DNA of 26,725 nucleotides from a virus: positions 1 to 26,725 of the IMG/VR virus record IMGVR_UViG_3300025102_000236; one strand, 5' to 3'. The position numbers were made by a program, and so were the translations under genes. The notes under the pieces were generated by a model that saw only the letters and a list, made by a program, of their open reading frames with translations, searched no databases and was not told the DNA's origin. Shown here piece by piece: positions 1 through 7,920 of this stretch (positions within the stretch are counted from its first letter, which is position 1; each line of letters opens with the position of its first letter).

Positions 1-1
1 T

Positions 2-3000
2 AATGGTGGTACTATTACTATGGGTGATGCAGCTACAGATAATGTAGTCTTTGGAGCTGATGTAGACTCTAACATTATTCCAGATGATGATAACACATAT
101 GACCTAGGTAGCTCTTCACAACAATGGAAAGATATTTATATTGATGGTGTAGCTTACTTAGATGCAATAGACTTTAACGGAACAACAATTACAGCAACTG
201 CTGCTGAATTAAATATTATGGATGGTGTTACATCTACTGCAGCCGAACTTAATATCCTTGATGGCGTAACAGCTACTGCTGCTGAAATAAATACTCTTGA
301 TGGTATTACTTCAACAGTTGCAGAACTTAATATTCTAGATGGTGTTACAGCTAGTGCAACAGACATTAATCTTATAGATGGTATTACAAATGGAACAGTT
401 ATAGCAAGTAAAGCTATTATAACAGATTCAAACAAAGACATTACTGGTGGTAGAAACATAACCATTAGTGGTGAATTAGATGCAGCTACACTAGATATTA
501 GTGGCGATGCAGATATTGATGGTACTTTAGAAACTGATGCACTTTCAATAAATGGTACAACAGTAACAAGTACTGCTGCAGAACTTAATATCCTTGATGG
601 TGTTACAAGTACTGCAGCAGAGTTAAACATTTTAGATGGTGTAACTTCAACAGCTACAGAACTTAATTTACTTGATGGTGTTACAGCAACTACAACAGAA
701 CTTAACTATGTAGATGTAGCTACAGCAGGAACTGTAGAAGCTTCAAAAGCTATAGTAGTAGATAGTAATAAAGATTTTACTGGTGCAAGAAACATAACAA
801 TTACAGGCGAACTTGATGCAGCTACATTAGATGTATCAGGAGATGTAGATATTGATGGTACTTTAGAAGCTGATGCAATTACAGTAAATGGTTCAACACT
901 AGCAGAAACAATTAGTGATACTGTAGGAGCTATGGTAGGTTCTAATACTGAAACAGGTATTACAGTAACTTACGATGATTCAGATAATACTTTAGACTTT
1001 GTTATAGGTTCAGGAGTTATTACTAATGCTATGTTAGCAGGTTCTATTGCTAATAGTAAATTATCAAATTCAAGTATAACAATTAGTGATGGTTCAAATA
1101 CTACTGCTGTTTCATTAGGTGGTACATTAACATTCTCTGGAACTTCTAACGAAGTAGAAGTAGCAGAAAGTTCAGGTACAGTAACAATAGGTTTACCAGC
1201 AGCTACACAAATAACAACTTCATTAGGAGTCGGTGGTGGCTCTACAAATGGAGTACAGATTTCTCAAGGTGCTATTGCAATTAAAAATGGTGGCACTCAA
1301 TCATATGTAGATTTTTATTGTGAGTCTTCAAATGCTCACTATGCAAGATTACAAGCTCCTGCTCATAGTGCATTTAGTGGTAATATAACTGCAACATTAC
1401 CTGCAACTACAGGTACAATAGCTTTAACATCAAGTGATATTACAGGTAATGCAGCAACAGCTACAGCTTTAGCAACAGCTAGAACTATTGGTGGTACAAG
1501 CTTTGATGGTACAGCAAATATTTCTGTAGCTTTAGCAGATACAGCTACAGCATTAGCTACAGCAAGAACAATACATGGTGTATCTTTTGATGGTACAGCA
1601 AACATAGACCTAACAGAAGTTATTCAAGATACTGTAGGAGCTATGGTAACTGGTAATACAGAATCTAATGTTACTGTTACTTATGAAGACTCAGATGGAA
1701 CATTAGACTTTAATGTTACAGGTGGTGGTTCAGTAGGAGAAGCATTTAAAACAATATCTGTATCTGGACAAGATGATGTAGTAGCCGATTCTGCTACTGA
1801 TACTCTTACTTTTGTAGCTGGAAGTAATATGACTATTACTACAAATGCCTCTGGAGATACTGTAACTTTTACATCTTCAGGTAGTGGTGGTAGTGGTGGA
1901 AGCAGCTCTAGTTTTGCTAAGAATACTTTTGCTGGAGATGGTTCTACAACAGCCTTTACATTATCTACAACTATGACCAACGAAGATGGTTTAATTGTAT
2001 TTATAGATGGTGTTTATCAAGCTGATAATGTTTATACAGTTTCAGGAACTACTTTAACATTTGCAACAGCTCCTGCTAATAGTAGAGTTATTGAAGTATT
2101 CCAATTAGAAGGTGGTATTGTTGGTACAGCTCCAAGTGTAGATACTATGACTGGAGATGGCTCAGATACTACATTAGCTTTAAGTGTAACTCCTTCATCT
2201 GAAAATCAAACATTTGTAACCATTGATGGTGTTGTTCAGCACAAAGATACTTATTCAATATCAGGTAGCACACTAACATTTAGTGCTGCTCCTCCTACTG
2301 GTACAAAAGTAGAATGTGTAACATTTAGTAATGTAGCTGTTACAACTTTTCAAGATGCTGACAACGATACTAAGATACAAGTAGAAGAATCAAGTGATGA
2401 AGATAAAATAAGATTTGATACTGGTGGTACTGAACGAATGATAATCGACAGTACTGGTGTTGGAATTGGTGTTAGTCCTTCATCAGAGTTACATGTAAAA
2501 AGTTCAGGAACTTCATCAGATACTTTAACGATTGAAAATTCAACAGGTAATGGTAGTTGGAGAGTTAAAGAGGGTGGTAGTAGTAATGCTTTGTTTCAAG
2601 GTTATAACGCAAGTAATTCTGAAACAATTAGATTAGACCCAACTTCAGATACATATTTTAATAATGGCAATGTTGGGATTGGCACAAATTCGCCAAATTC
2701 ATATAGTAATGTAACTACATTAACAATAAATGGAACTAATCAAGGTAGAGTAGATTTAGAATATGGAGGAACTTTAGGATTATCAATATTAGCTGTCTCA
2801 GGAGAATCACAAATAAAAGCTAGTGGTTCTTCAAATGTTATGACTTTTGAAGTAAATAATTCAGAAAGAATGCGTATTCAAACAGGTGGTGGAATATCAT
2901 TTAACGGAGATACAGCAGCAGCTAACGCACTTGATGATTATGAAGAAGGTACTTGGACTCCAACAATTAATGATGGAGTTATAACTAGTCCAGTTGGCTA

Positions 3001-3316
3001 TTATACAAAAATAGGCAGACAAGTTACTGTTATTTATTATATAAATTTAACTACTCTGGGAAGTAGTACTACGCAAGTTCAAGTTGGTGGGTTACCATTT
3101 ACTTCTGCCAATGTTACTAATTTAGCAGGTGCAGGTAGTTTAGTTTGTAGATTTTTTACAGGAAATCAAATAGTATCTTTAGTTGGTACTGCTAGTTCTA
3201 ATATAGTTTACTACGATAATACAAGTGCTGATTTTGACGAAATAAGTTTTGGAGAAATAGAAGCAACGCATGATAATGATTTTATAGCATACGGAACACA
3301 TACATATTTCGTTTAA
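2..3316 (+). CDS. Tail fibre / receptor-binding structural protein, 5' partial
   Basis: The frame is open to the left edge (codons for NGGTIT precede the Met at 20), so this is the C-terminal part, at least 1,104 residues, of a longer protein. Counting from the Met at 20, residues 58-122 and 183-234 are 13-residue repeats of the type TAAELNILDGV, each block followed by a similar ~60-residue segment (SKAI...DSNKD...GELDAATLD). A Gly/Ser-rich linker lies near residue 630. It is followed by two similar ~70-residue modules, each beginning GDGS and containing IDGV and S(G)xTLTF, the style of phage fibre beta-modules. A VGIGxxSP-type motif occurs twice (about residues 813 and 890). The end carries EEGTWTP (about residue 975) and a beta-rich tip. 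I see no peptidase S74 chaperone triad. Known: repetitive beta-structured proteins of this kind are tail fibres in marine phages. Inferred: adsorption to the host surface. Exact placement (fibre or fibre-associated) is not certain. Confidence 0.82.
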   Translation, partial: NGGTITMGDAATDNVVFGADVDSNIIPDDDNTYDLGSSSQQWKDIYIDGVAYLDAIDFNGTTITATAAELNIMDGVTSTAAELNILDGVTATAAEINTLDGITSTVAELNILDGVTASATDINLIDGITNGTVIASKAIITDSNKDITGGRNITISGELDAATLDISGDADIDGTLETDALSINGTTVTSTAAELNILDGVTSTAAELNILDGVTSTATELNLLDGVTATTTELNYVDVATAGTVEASKAIVVDSNKDFTGARNITITGELDAATLDVSGDVDIDGTLEADAITVNGSTLAETISDTVGAMVGSNTETGITVTYDDSDNTLDFVIGSGVITNAMLAGSIANSKLSNSSITISDGSNTTAVSLGGTLTFSGTSNEVEVAESSGTVTIGLPAATQITTSLGVGGGSTNGVQISQGAIAIKNGGTQSYVDFYCESSNAHYARLQAPAHSAFSGNITATLPATTGTIALTSSDITGNAATATALATARTIGGTSFDGTANISVALADTATALATARTIHGVSFDGTANIDLTEVIQDTVGAMVTGNTESNVTVTYEDSDGTLDFNVTGGGSVGEAFKTISVSGQDDVVADSATDTLTFVAGSNMTITTNASGDTVTFTSSGSGGSGGSSSSFAKNTFAGDGSTTAFTLSTTMTNEDGLIVFIDGVYQADNVYTVSGTTLTFATAPANSRVIEVFQLEGGIVGTAPSVDTMTGDGSDTTLALSVTPSSENQTFVTIDGVVQHKDTYSISGSTLTFSAAPPTGTKVECVTFSNVAVTTFQDADNDTKIQVEESSDEDKIRFDTGGTERMIIDSTGVGIGVSPSSELHVKSSGTSSDTLTIENSTGNGSWRVKEGGSSNALFQGYNASNSETIRLDPTSDTYFNNGNVGIGTNSPNSYSNVTTLTINGTNQGRVDLEYGGTLGLSILAVSGESQIKASGSSNVMTFEVNNSERMRIQTGGGISFNGDTAAANALDDYEEGTWTPTINDGVITSPVGYYTKIGRQVTVIYYINLTTLGSSTTQVQVGGLPFTSANVTNLAGAGSLVCRFFTGNQIVSLVGTASSNIVYYDNTSADFDEISFGEIEATHDNDFIAYGTHTYFV
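191..385 (+). repeat. 39-bp (13-residue) tandem coding repeats, block 1 of the tail fibre
   Basis: Five consecutive 13-codon units with consensus T-x-T-A-A-E-L-N-I-L-D-G-V. Protein sequence is better conserved than DNA, because synonymous codons differ between units. This points to purifying selection on a structural repeat and not to a recent expansion. Confidence 0.8.
566..721 (+). repeat. 39-bp (13-residue) tandem coding repeats, block 2 of the tail fibre
   Basis: Four further units of the same 13-residue motif, the last degenerate (TELNYVDVA). Blocks 1 and 2 are each followed by a similar segment containing SKAI, DSNKD and GELDAATLD, so 191-565 and 566-898 form a higher-order duplication. 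Confidence 0.78.
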
Positions 3317-3328
3317 TAATAATTAATA

Positions 3329-3348
3329 TACCTAGTGGATTCTAGGTA
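3329..3348 (+). promoter_or_regulatory. Intergenic hairpin downstream of the tail fibre gene
   Basis: A perfect 7-bp inverted repeat (TACCTAG, six-base loop, CTAGGTA) sits between the fibre stop codon and the AAGGAG ribosome-binding site of the next gene. No T run follows, so it is not a standard intrinsic terminator. It may be an mRNA processing or stability element. Function is inferred. Confidence 0.45.
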
Positions 3349-3369
3349 CAGACCATAAGGAGAAAAAAA

Positions 3370-3657
3370 ATGGCAATAACAAAAGAAATAGTCGAAGATA
3401 AAATAGAAATTGTTGGAGACTATAAAAATGTACAAGTAAGAACAGCTACAGTTATCAAAGAAGATGGTGCAGAACTTACAAGGTCTTTTCATAGAAAAAC
3501 TCTTGAGTGTGTATCATCTGTAAAGAATGAAGATAACAGTTGGACGCATACTGATACAGATGTATCTGGAGAGTCTACAGAAGTTCAAGGTATTTGTAAT
3601 GCAGTCTGGACTACTACAGTTAAGAATGCTAAGAAAGCTGCTAACGAAGCAGCATAA
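3370..3657 (+). CDS. Hypothetical protein, 95 aa
   Basis: A small soluble protein just downstream of the tail fibre, with a good ribosome-binding site (AAGGAG at 3357-3362, 7 bases before the ATG). It has an acidic/basic mixed N-terminal half, predicted beta-type segments (VQVRTATVIK), two cysteines (residues 48 and 78) and an Ala/Lys-rich helical C-terminus. I recognise no domain, signal peptide or membrane segment. Its place directly after the fibre would fit a fibre-associated or chaperone-like role, but nothing in the sequence shows this. Confidence 0.75.
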   Translation: MAITKEIVEDKIEIVGDYKNVQVRTATVIKEDGAELTRSFHRKTLECVSSVKNEDNSWTHTDTDVSGESTEVQGICNAVWTTTVKNAKKAANEAA

Positions 3658-3663
3658 TATATA

Positions 3664-3906
3664 ATGGAAATAACACCTTATTTATTTTGGAACATCTTTA
3701 TAACATTGGTGTTAGCTCCCATACTCTATGGTATTCGTGGTAATACTGCAGAGGCTAAAAGAATTGACATACTCTTAAACAAAACTCGTGAAGAGATTGC
3801 AAAGGACTATGTAACTAAACAAGAATTAAAAGATGACATGAATACTCTAATGGATAGAGTAGAAAAATTACATGAAAAGGTTGACAAACTCTTTGAAGTA
3901 AAGTAA
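3664..3906 (+). CDS. Small membrane-anchored coiled-coil protein, 80 aa
   Basis: One hydrophobic segment lies at residues 5-24 (LFWNIFITLVLAPILYGI), followed by a charged helix with heptad-like leucine/valine spacing to the C-terminus (LKDDMNTLMDRVEKLHEKVD). That is an N-terminal anchor with a coiled-coil tail. It begins 6 bases after the preceding stop with no clear Shine-Dalgarno, so translation may be coupled. The shape resembles small phage membrane proteins of lysis modules (i-spanin-like or holin accessory), but the lysis genes lie about 10 kb away, so this is only a shape match. No catalytic motif is visible. Confidence 0.7.
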   Translation: MEITPYLFWNIFITLVLAPILYGIRGNTAEAKRIDILLNKTREEIAKDYVTKQELKDDMNTLMDRVEKLHEKVDKLFEVK

Positions 3907-3919
3907 AATAGGAAAAGCT

Positions 3920-6232
3920 ATGGCTAAAAAGAAAAAGAAAAAATATCAACAAAAGTATTATACTGGTGGTAGAGTAGATTATAGAAAAGGTGGCAGAGTT
4001 TCTAAAGCTCATGGTGGTCCTCATGGATTACAAAAAATGGATGAAGTACCTGAAAGAGAAGATATGTCTATACAAAGAGAAGACACACCTCAAGTTAATC
4101 GTTCTCCAGAAGTAACAGAAAAAACTGTAAGAACTGTTGACCCCAAAGACAGACCAAATCAACCAATGAGAAGAATACCGAACGAATCTAAACCTAGAGA
4201 AGGAATGGTATTTGCTGATAATATGCAGTCAGTATCTAAGGGTATAGATGATGTTATGGGAGGAAGAGAACCTAATGACCCTCCAAATGGTGAAGCTACA
4301 ATAGTAAGAAATGGTACTATTCACACATGGAATGGTTTTAGATATATAGACACAGGACAAAAAGCAAAACCTCCTAAAGAAACAGATACTCCTCCTGATG
4401 AATTTGAAGGAATGTCAGACAAACAAAAAAAAGAGTTGTTTGAAGATGAAAGAAGAAAAAGAATAATTCAGTCTGGTAGAACTGTAGATGATATAGCTGC
4501 TGGTATACTTCCAGACTTACCAGAAGCAGAAGTAGAAAAAGTTTCTCAAGAAGGAACTACAGCATCTACAGTTCAAATGGATGCTACTACACCTGCAGAA
4601 GCTTCAACTATAGCTCAAACTGCTCCTGAACAAGTAACTGAAGCAGCTACAGCTACTGCTCAAACTCCAGAACAAATAAGAGCTTCACAAATGGAAGCAG
4701 CTACAGTAGATACTCAAGCTCAAGTAGATGCAGCACAAGGACAAGTATCAGACCAATCTATAGCACAAGCAGCTAAAGTAGATAGAGTAGCACCTATAGA
4801 AGGAGCTGAAGTTGAAATACCTGAAGGTGCTTTGGTTGATAGAGTTGTTGGTAGTATTAGCGAAGGAGCTAAAGCTATTGCAGTACAAAACGCAGGAACA
4901 AGTTTATCTAGAATTACAAGAGCTAAAAAACAATTAAGTAAGGCTGGTTTATCTGATTCAGACATACAAGAAATAGGTAATGACCCTGAAGCTTTAGAAG
5001 ATAGACTTGCAGATTTTAGTGAACAAGAAAGAGGTATTATTGCAGGATTACCTGAAGAAGCATTAGTATCTACACAATTAAATGGTTTATTAGAAGGTAT
5101 GGAAAATGGTGAAATACCACTATGGGCTAAACCTGCTGTAACACAAGTAGAGCAAATGTTAGCTTCTAGAGGTTTAAGTGCTTCTAGTGTTGGTAGAGAT
5201 GGTTTATTTAATGCTATTATACAAAGTGCTTTACCTATAGCTCAAAGTAATGCACAAGCTATTCAACAAAGTGTAAGTCAGCAACGAAATATTGAAGCAC
5301 AAGAAGCAGAAGCAAATGCACAAAGAATGCAACAAACAGCTTTAACAAATGCTAGTAATGTATTTCAAATGGATATGGCTCAATTTAGTTCTGACCAACA
5401 AATAGCATTATCTAATAGTAAATTTTTACAAACTGTAGGTTTAACAGAAGCTAGTAATGAACAACAATCTACTATACAAAACGCTGCTTTAATGTCACAA
5501 GCAAATTTAACAGAAGCTGATTTTAATCAAAGAAGTCAAATACAAAATGCTCAAGCTTTTTTACAAATGGATATGGCTAATTTAACTAACCAACAACAAT
5601 CAAATGTTTTAAAAGCACAACAAGAACAACAGCGTATATTATCTAATCAATCAGCAACAAATGCTGCAAGACAATTTAATTCTGCAAGTGAAAATCAAAC
5701 TAATCAATTTATGGCTTCTTTAGAAGCAAACATGAATCAATTTAATACAGCTCAAATGAATGCTAATAGTCAGTTTAATGCTCAGTCTAGGAATGCTGCT
5801 GCTGCTAGAGATGCTAATAGAGTAGCAGATGTAAATAAAGCTAATGCTGCAATACTAAATCAAGTTAGTCAATTTAATGCTCAACTAGATTTTAATAGAG
5901 AACAATGGAACTCTGCTAACGAACAAGCTATAGTCAACTCAAATATAAATTGGAGAAGACAGTCAAACTTAGCAGATACTGCAGCACAGAATGCAGTTAA
6001 TCAACAAAACGCACAAAATGCTTTTGGTCTAACACAAGCTGCACAATCATTTTTATGGCAAGAGTTAAGAGACCAAGCAGACTATGATTTTAAATGGGCT
6101 ACAGATACAGCTAATAGAAAATTAAATGCTATGATAGCTGCAGCTAGTTCAGAAGGAGACGCTGCTAAAAATTGGACAACTAATTTTGATAGAGCCTCAA
6201 TAACAGTAGATAGAATATTCGGAGACACATAA
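3920..6232 (+). CDS. Putative virion protein with basic GGR N-terminus and Gln/Asn/Ala-rich helical region, 770 aa
   Basis: The first ~35 residues are strongly basic and glycine-rich (MAKKKKKKYQQKYYTGGR, then KGGR and HGG), followed by a proline/charged, probably disordered stretch to about residue 190. Residues ~215-290 are Ala/Thr/Gln-rich. From about 430 to 720 the protein is a long Gln/Asn/Ala helix with recurring FQMDMA / FLQMDMA and QFN elements, suggesting an extended alpha-helical bundle or coiled coil. No enzyme motif or membrane segment is seen. The ribosome-binding site is AGGAAA at 3910-3915. It heads a run of five large proteins between the fibre and the lysozyme, the position expected for internal core or ejection proteins in podoviruses. 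The N-terminus could bind DNA. Family not identified; the role is inferred from context and composition. Confidence 0.68.
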   Translation: MAKKKKKKYQQKYYTGGRVDYRKGGRVSKAHGGPHGLQKMDEVPEREDMSIQREDTPQVNRSPEVTEKTVRTVDPKDRPNQPMRRIPNESKPREGMVFADNMQSVSKGIDDVMGGREPNDPPNGEATIVRNGTIHTWNGFRYIDTGQKAKPPKETDTPPDEFEGMSDKQKKELFEDERRKRIIQSGRTVDDIAAGILPDLPEAEVEKVSQEGTTASTVQMDATTPAEASTIAQTAPEQVTEAATATAQTPEQIRASQMEAATVDTQAQVDAAQGQVSDQSIAQAAKVDRVAPIEGAEVEIPEGALVDRVVGSISEGAKAIAVQNAGTSLSRITRAKKQLSKAGLSDSDIQEIGNDPEALEDRLADFSEQERGIIAGLPEEALVSTQLNGLLEGMENGEIPLWAKPAVTQVEQMLASRGLSASSVGRDGLFNAIIQSALPIAQSNAQAIQQSVSQQRNIEAQEAEANAQRMQQTALTNASNVFQMDMAQFSSDQQIALSNSKFLQTVGLTEASNEQQSTIQNAALMSQANLTEADFNQRSQIQNAQAFLQMDMANLTNQQQSNVLKAQQEQQRILSNQSATNAARQFNSASENQTNQFMASLEANMNQFNTAQMNANSQFNAQSRNAAAARDANRVADVNKANAAILNQVSQFNAQLDFNREQWNSANEQAIVNSNINWRRQSNLADTAAQNAVNQQNAQNAFGLTQAAQSFLWQELRDQADYDFKWATDTANRKLNAMIAAASSEGDAAKNWTTNFDRASITVDRIFGDT

Positions 6233-6233
6233 T

Positions 6234-7298
6234 ATGGGATTATTAAGTAAAGCATGGAAAGGTCTTAAAAAGACTGTAAAAAAAATAGGTAAAGGAGTTA
6301 AAAAAGTATTTAAAAAAGTAGGAGCAGCTATAGGTAAACTAGGTATAGTTGGTCAGATTGGTATGATGTTTTTAATGCCTTACGCTACTTCAGCTCTTGG
6401 AAGTTTTTTTGGAGCTACGGGTAAGTTAGCTACTTGGTCTGCTAATTTACTTAGTAAATCAGGTATAGGTGCAAAAGCTTTAGGACATACTTTAAATTTA
6501 ATTAATAAAGCTGGTACTTTTGTTGGTAATGCTTATAATAAAGTAAGTACAACTATTAGCAATGCAGTAGATAAAACAGGTAACTTTTTAAAAGGTAGAG
6601 GTTTTAAACTTACTGATGATATAGCTGCAGAAGCTTTTATAAAAGAAAAAGGTTTAAATATAGATTATGATGCTATGAAAAAATCAGGACTTAAATTAGA
6701 TGTAGAAGGTTCTAAAGCTTTTGAAAAAGCAATAGCAGACTCTACTCCTAAAATAAGTTTAGAAAATATTAATAAATCATTAGGGCTAGAAGTTCCTAAA
6801 GTAGATAAAGTAGGAGAATTGTTAGATTTAGGAACAAAAGATTATAATAATATTTTAAAGTTTGACCCAAAAAATATTGAAGTTGATACAAGTAATTTAT
6901 TAGAAGGAATGAAAATACCAGAAGTTGATACTTCTATATTATCAAAACCTAAAAATAAATTTCCTCAACTTGCTGATACAGCTCAAGATTATATTGAAGG
7001 TGAATTAAAAAGTGGAGCTAAAGCTTTAGCTAAACAAGAAACATTAAAAGCTTTTGGTGTTGAACAATCTGGTGGAGATTACAATGCATATACATTTAAT
7101 CTACCCGGAGTAGTTGATAGAGCTTCAACAGATAATAGTGTTTATGAAAGTGCAGATTTTGCATTACAAAAAACAGGTAATAATTATTTAGTTAATAATA
7201 TACAAAATTCTAATTACTTAAATAGTTTAATAGATGATTCAAATACTTACAAACAACACATGTCACAATTTTCAGGTGGAATGTATTCATTTGGTTAA
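6234..7298 (+). CDS. Putative virion protein with cationic amphipathic N-terminus, 354 aa
   Basis: The first ~35 residues are a Lys-rich amphipathic stretch in which KK and hydrophobic residues alternate (LLSKAWKGLKKTVKKIGKGV, then KKVFKKVG). A Gly/Met/Phe-rich hydrophobic segment follows at about 38-62 (QIGMMFLMPYATSALGSFFG). Residues 70-125 are weakly hydrophobic and helical, and the C-terminal half is polar and probably partly disordered. It begins 1 base after the stop of the 770-aa gene, with GGAG nine bases before its ATG. No catalytic motif is visible. A cationic amphipathic helix next to a hydrophobic hairpin is what one expects of a protein that inserts into a membrane, so a part in DNA delivery is plausible. 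That role is inference, and the family is not identified. Confidence 0.66.
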   Translation: MGLLSKAWKGLKKTVKKIGKGVKKVFKKVGAAIGKLGIVGQIGMMFLMPYATSALGSFFGATGKLATWSANLLSKSGIGAKALGHTLNLINKAGTFVGNAYNKVSTTISNAVDKTGNFLKGRGFKLTDDIAAEAFIKEKGLNIDYDAMKKSGLKLDVEGSKAFEKAIADSTPKISLENINKSLGLEVPKVDKVGELLDLGTKDYNNILKFDPKNIEVDTSNLLEGMKIPEVDTSILSKPKNKFPQLADTAQDYIEGELKSGAKALAKQETLKAFGVEQSGGDYNAYTFNLPGVVDRASTDNSVYESADFALQKTGNNYLVNNIQNSNYLNSLIDDSNTYKQHMSQFSGGMYSFG

Positions 7299-7311
7299 GG
7301 AGTAATTTTAT

Positions 7312-7920
7312 ATGGAACAATACAATCAAGAAGCAGTAGATGCATTTGCTAATACAGGTAGACCAATACCCGGTCAATCTTTAACATCTAATCCAGATGA
7401 GCCTAGACCTTTTGAAGGTCCACCAGATTTTGTAAATTTTAAAGAAGCTTTAGACTACATTGCTGGTGAATTATTATTAGAAGAAAATTATATGCCTATG
7501 ATGGCAGCTATAGCAGATGGAGTACCTATTACAGACTTAGCAATGCAAATAGGATATGTAGGATTTAGAGAAGGAAAATTTAATCCTGACTTAATGATGA
7601 TGTTAATGGAACCTCTTATGTATTTATTAATGGCATTAGCAGAAAAAGCTGGTATTGAATATAGAATTGATGATGAAGATGATGATGAAGATGATGATTC
7701 TTTGTTTGAAGAAAAAGCTAAAAATATAGCAGATACTGTTAAACAAAATGTAAATACAGGAAAAATACCTAGTGGTGTTTTACCAACTAATATAGTAGAA
7801 CAAATAGAAGAACTACAAGTACCAAAACAAAATTTATTAGATAGACCACAAGAAGAAGTACAACCAGAAATGCAACCAGAAATGCAACAAAGTTTATTAG
7901 ATAGAGGAGAGAATAAATAA
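7312..7920 (+). CDS. Putative virion-associated protein, 202 aa, acidic
   Basis: The N-terminal ~45 residues are Pro-rich. Residues ~45-120 form a compact, Met-rich helical core (ALDYIAGELLLEENYMPMMA ... PDLMMMLMEPLMYLLMALAE), then a very acidic patch at ~122-132 (DDEDDDEDDD) and a Gln/Pro-rich C-terminal tail with the near-repeats LLDRPQEEVQPEMQPEM and LLDRGE. The Met-rich helices are hydrophobic, but charged residues break them up, so I do not call a membrane segment. The ribosome-binding site is AAGGAG at about 7297. The stop and the next start share one base (TAATG), which indicates translational coupling with the 536-aa gene. No recognised domain; a structural or assembly role is inferred from position. 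Confidence 0.68.
   Translation: MEQYNQEAVDAFANTGRPIPGQSLTSNPDEPRPFEGPPDFVNFKEALDYIAGELLLEENYMPMMAAIADGVPITDLAMQIGYVGFREGKFNPDLMMMLMEPLMYLLMALAEKAGIEYRIDDEDDDEDDDSLFEEKAKNIADTVKQNVNTGKIPSGVLPTNIVEQIEELQVPKQNLLDRPQEEVQPEMQPEMQQSLLDRGENK

Noticed and set aside
154-630. 158-codon open frame on the - strand within the tail fibre
   Set aside because: It is antisense to a clearly coding repetitive gene. Its Ala/Val/Ser repeats are just the reverse complement of the 13-residue fibre repeats.
191-721. Regular ~39-bp repeats that could suggest a CRISPR array
   Set aside because: The units are contiguous with no spacers, stay in frame, and are conserved at protein level; no cas genes are near.
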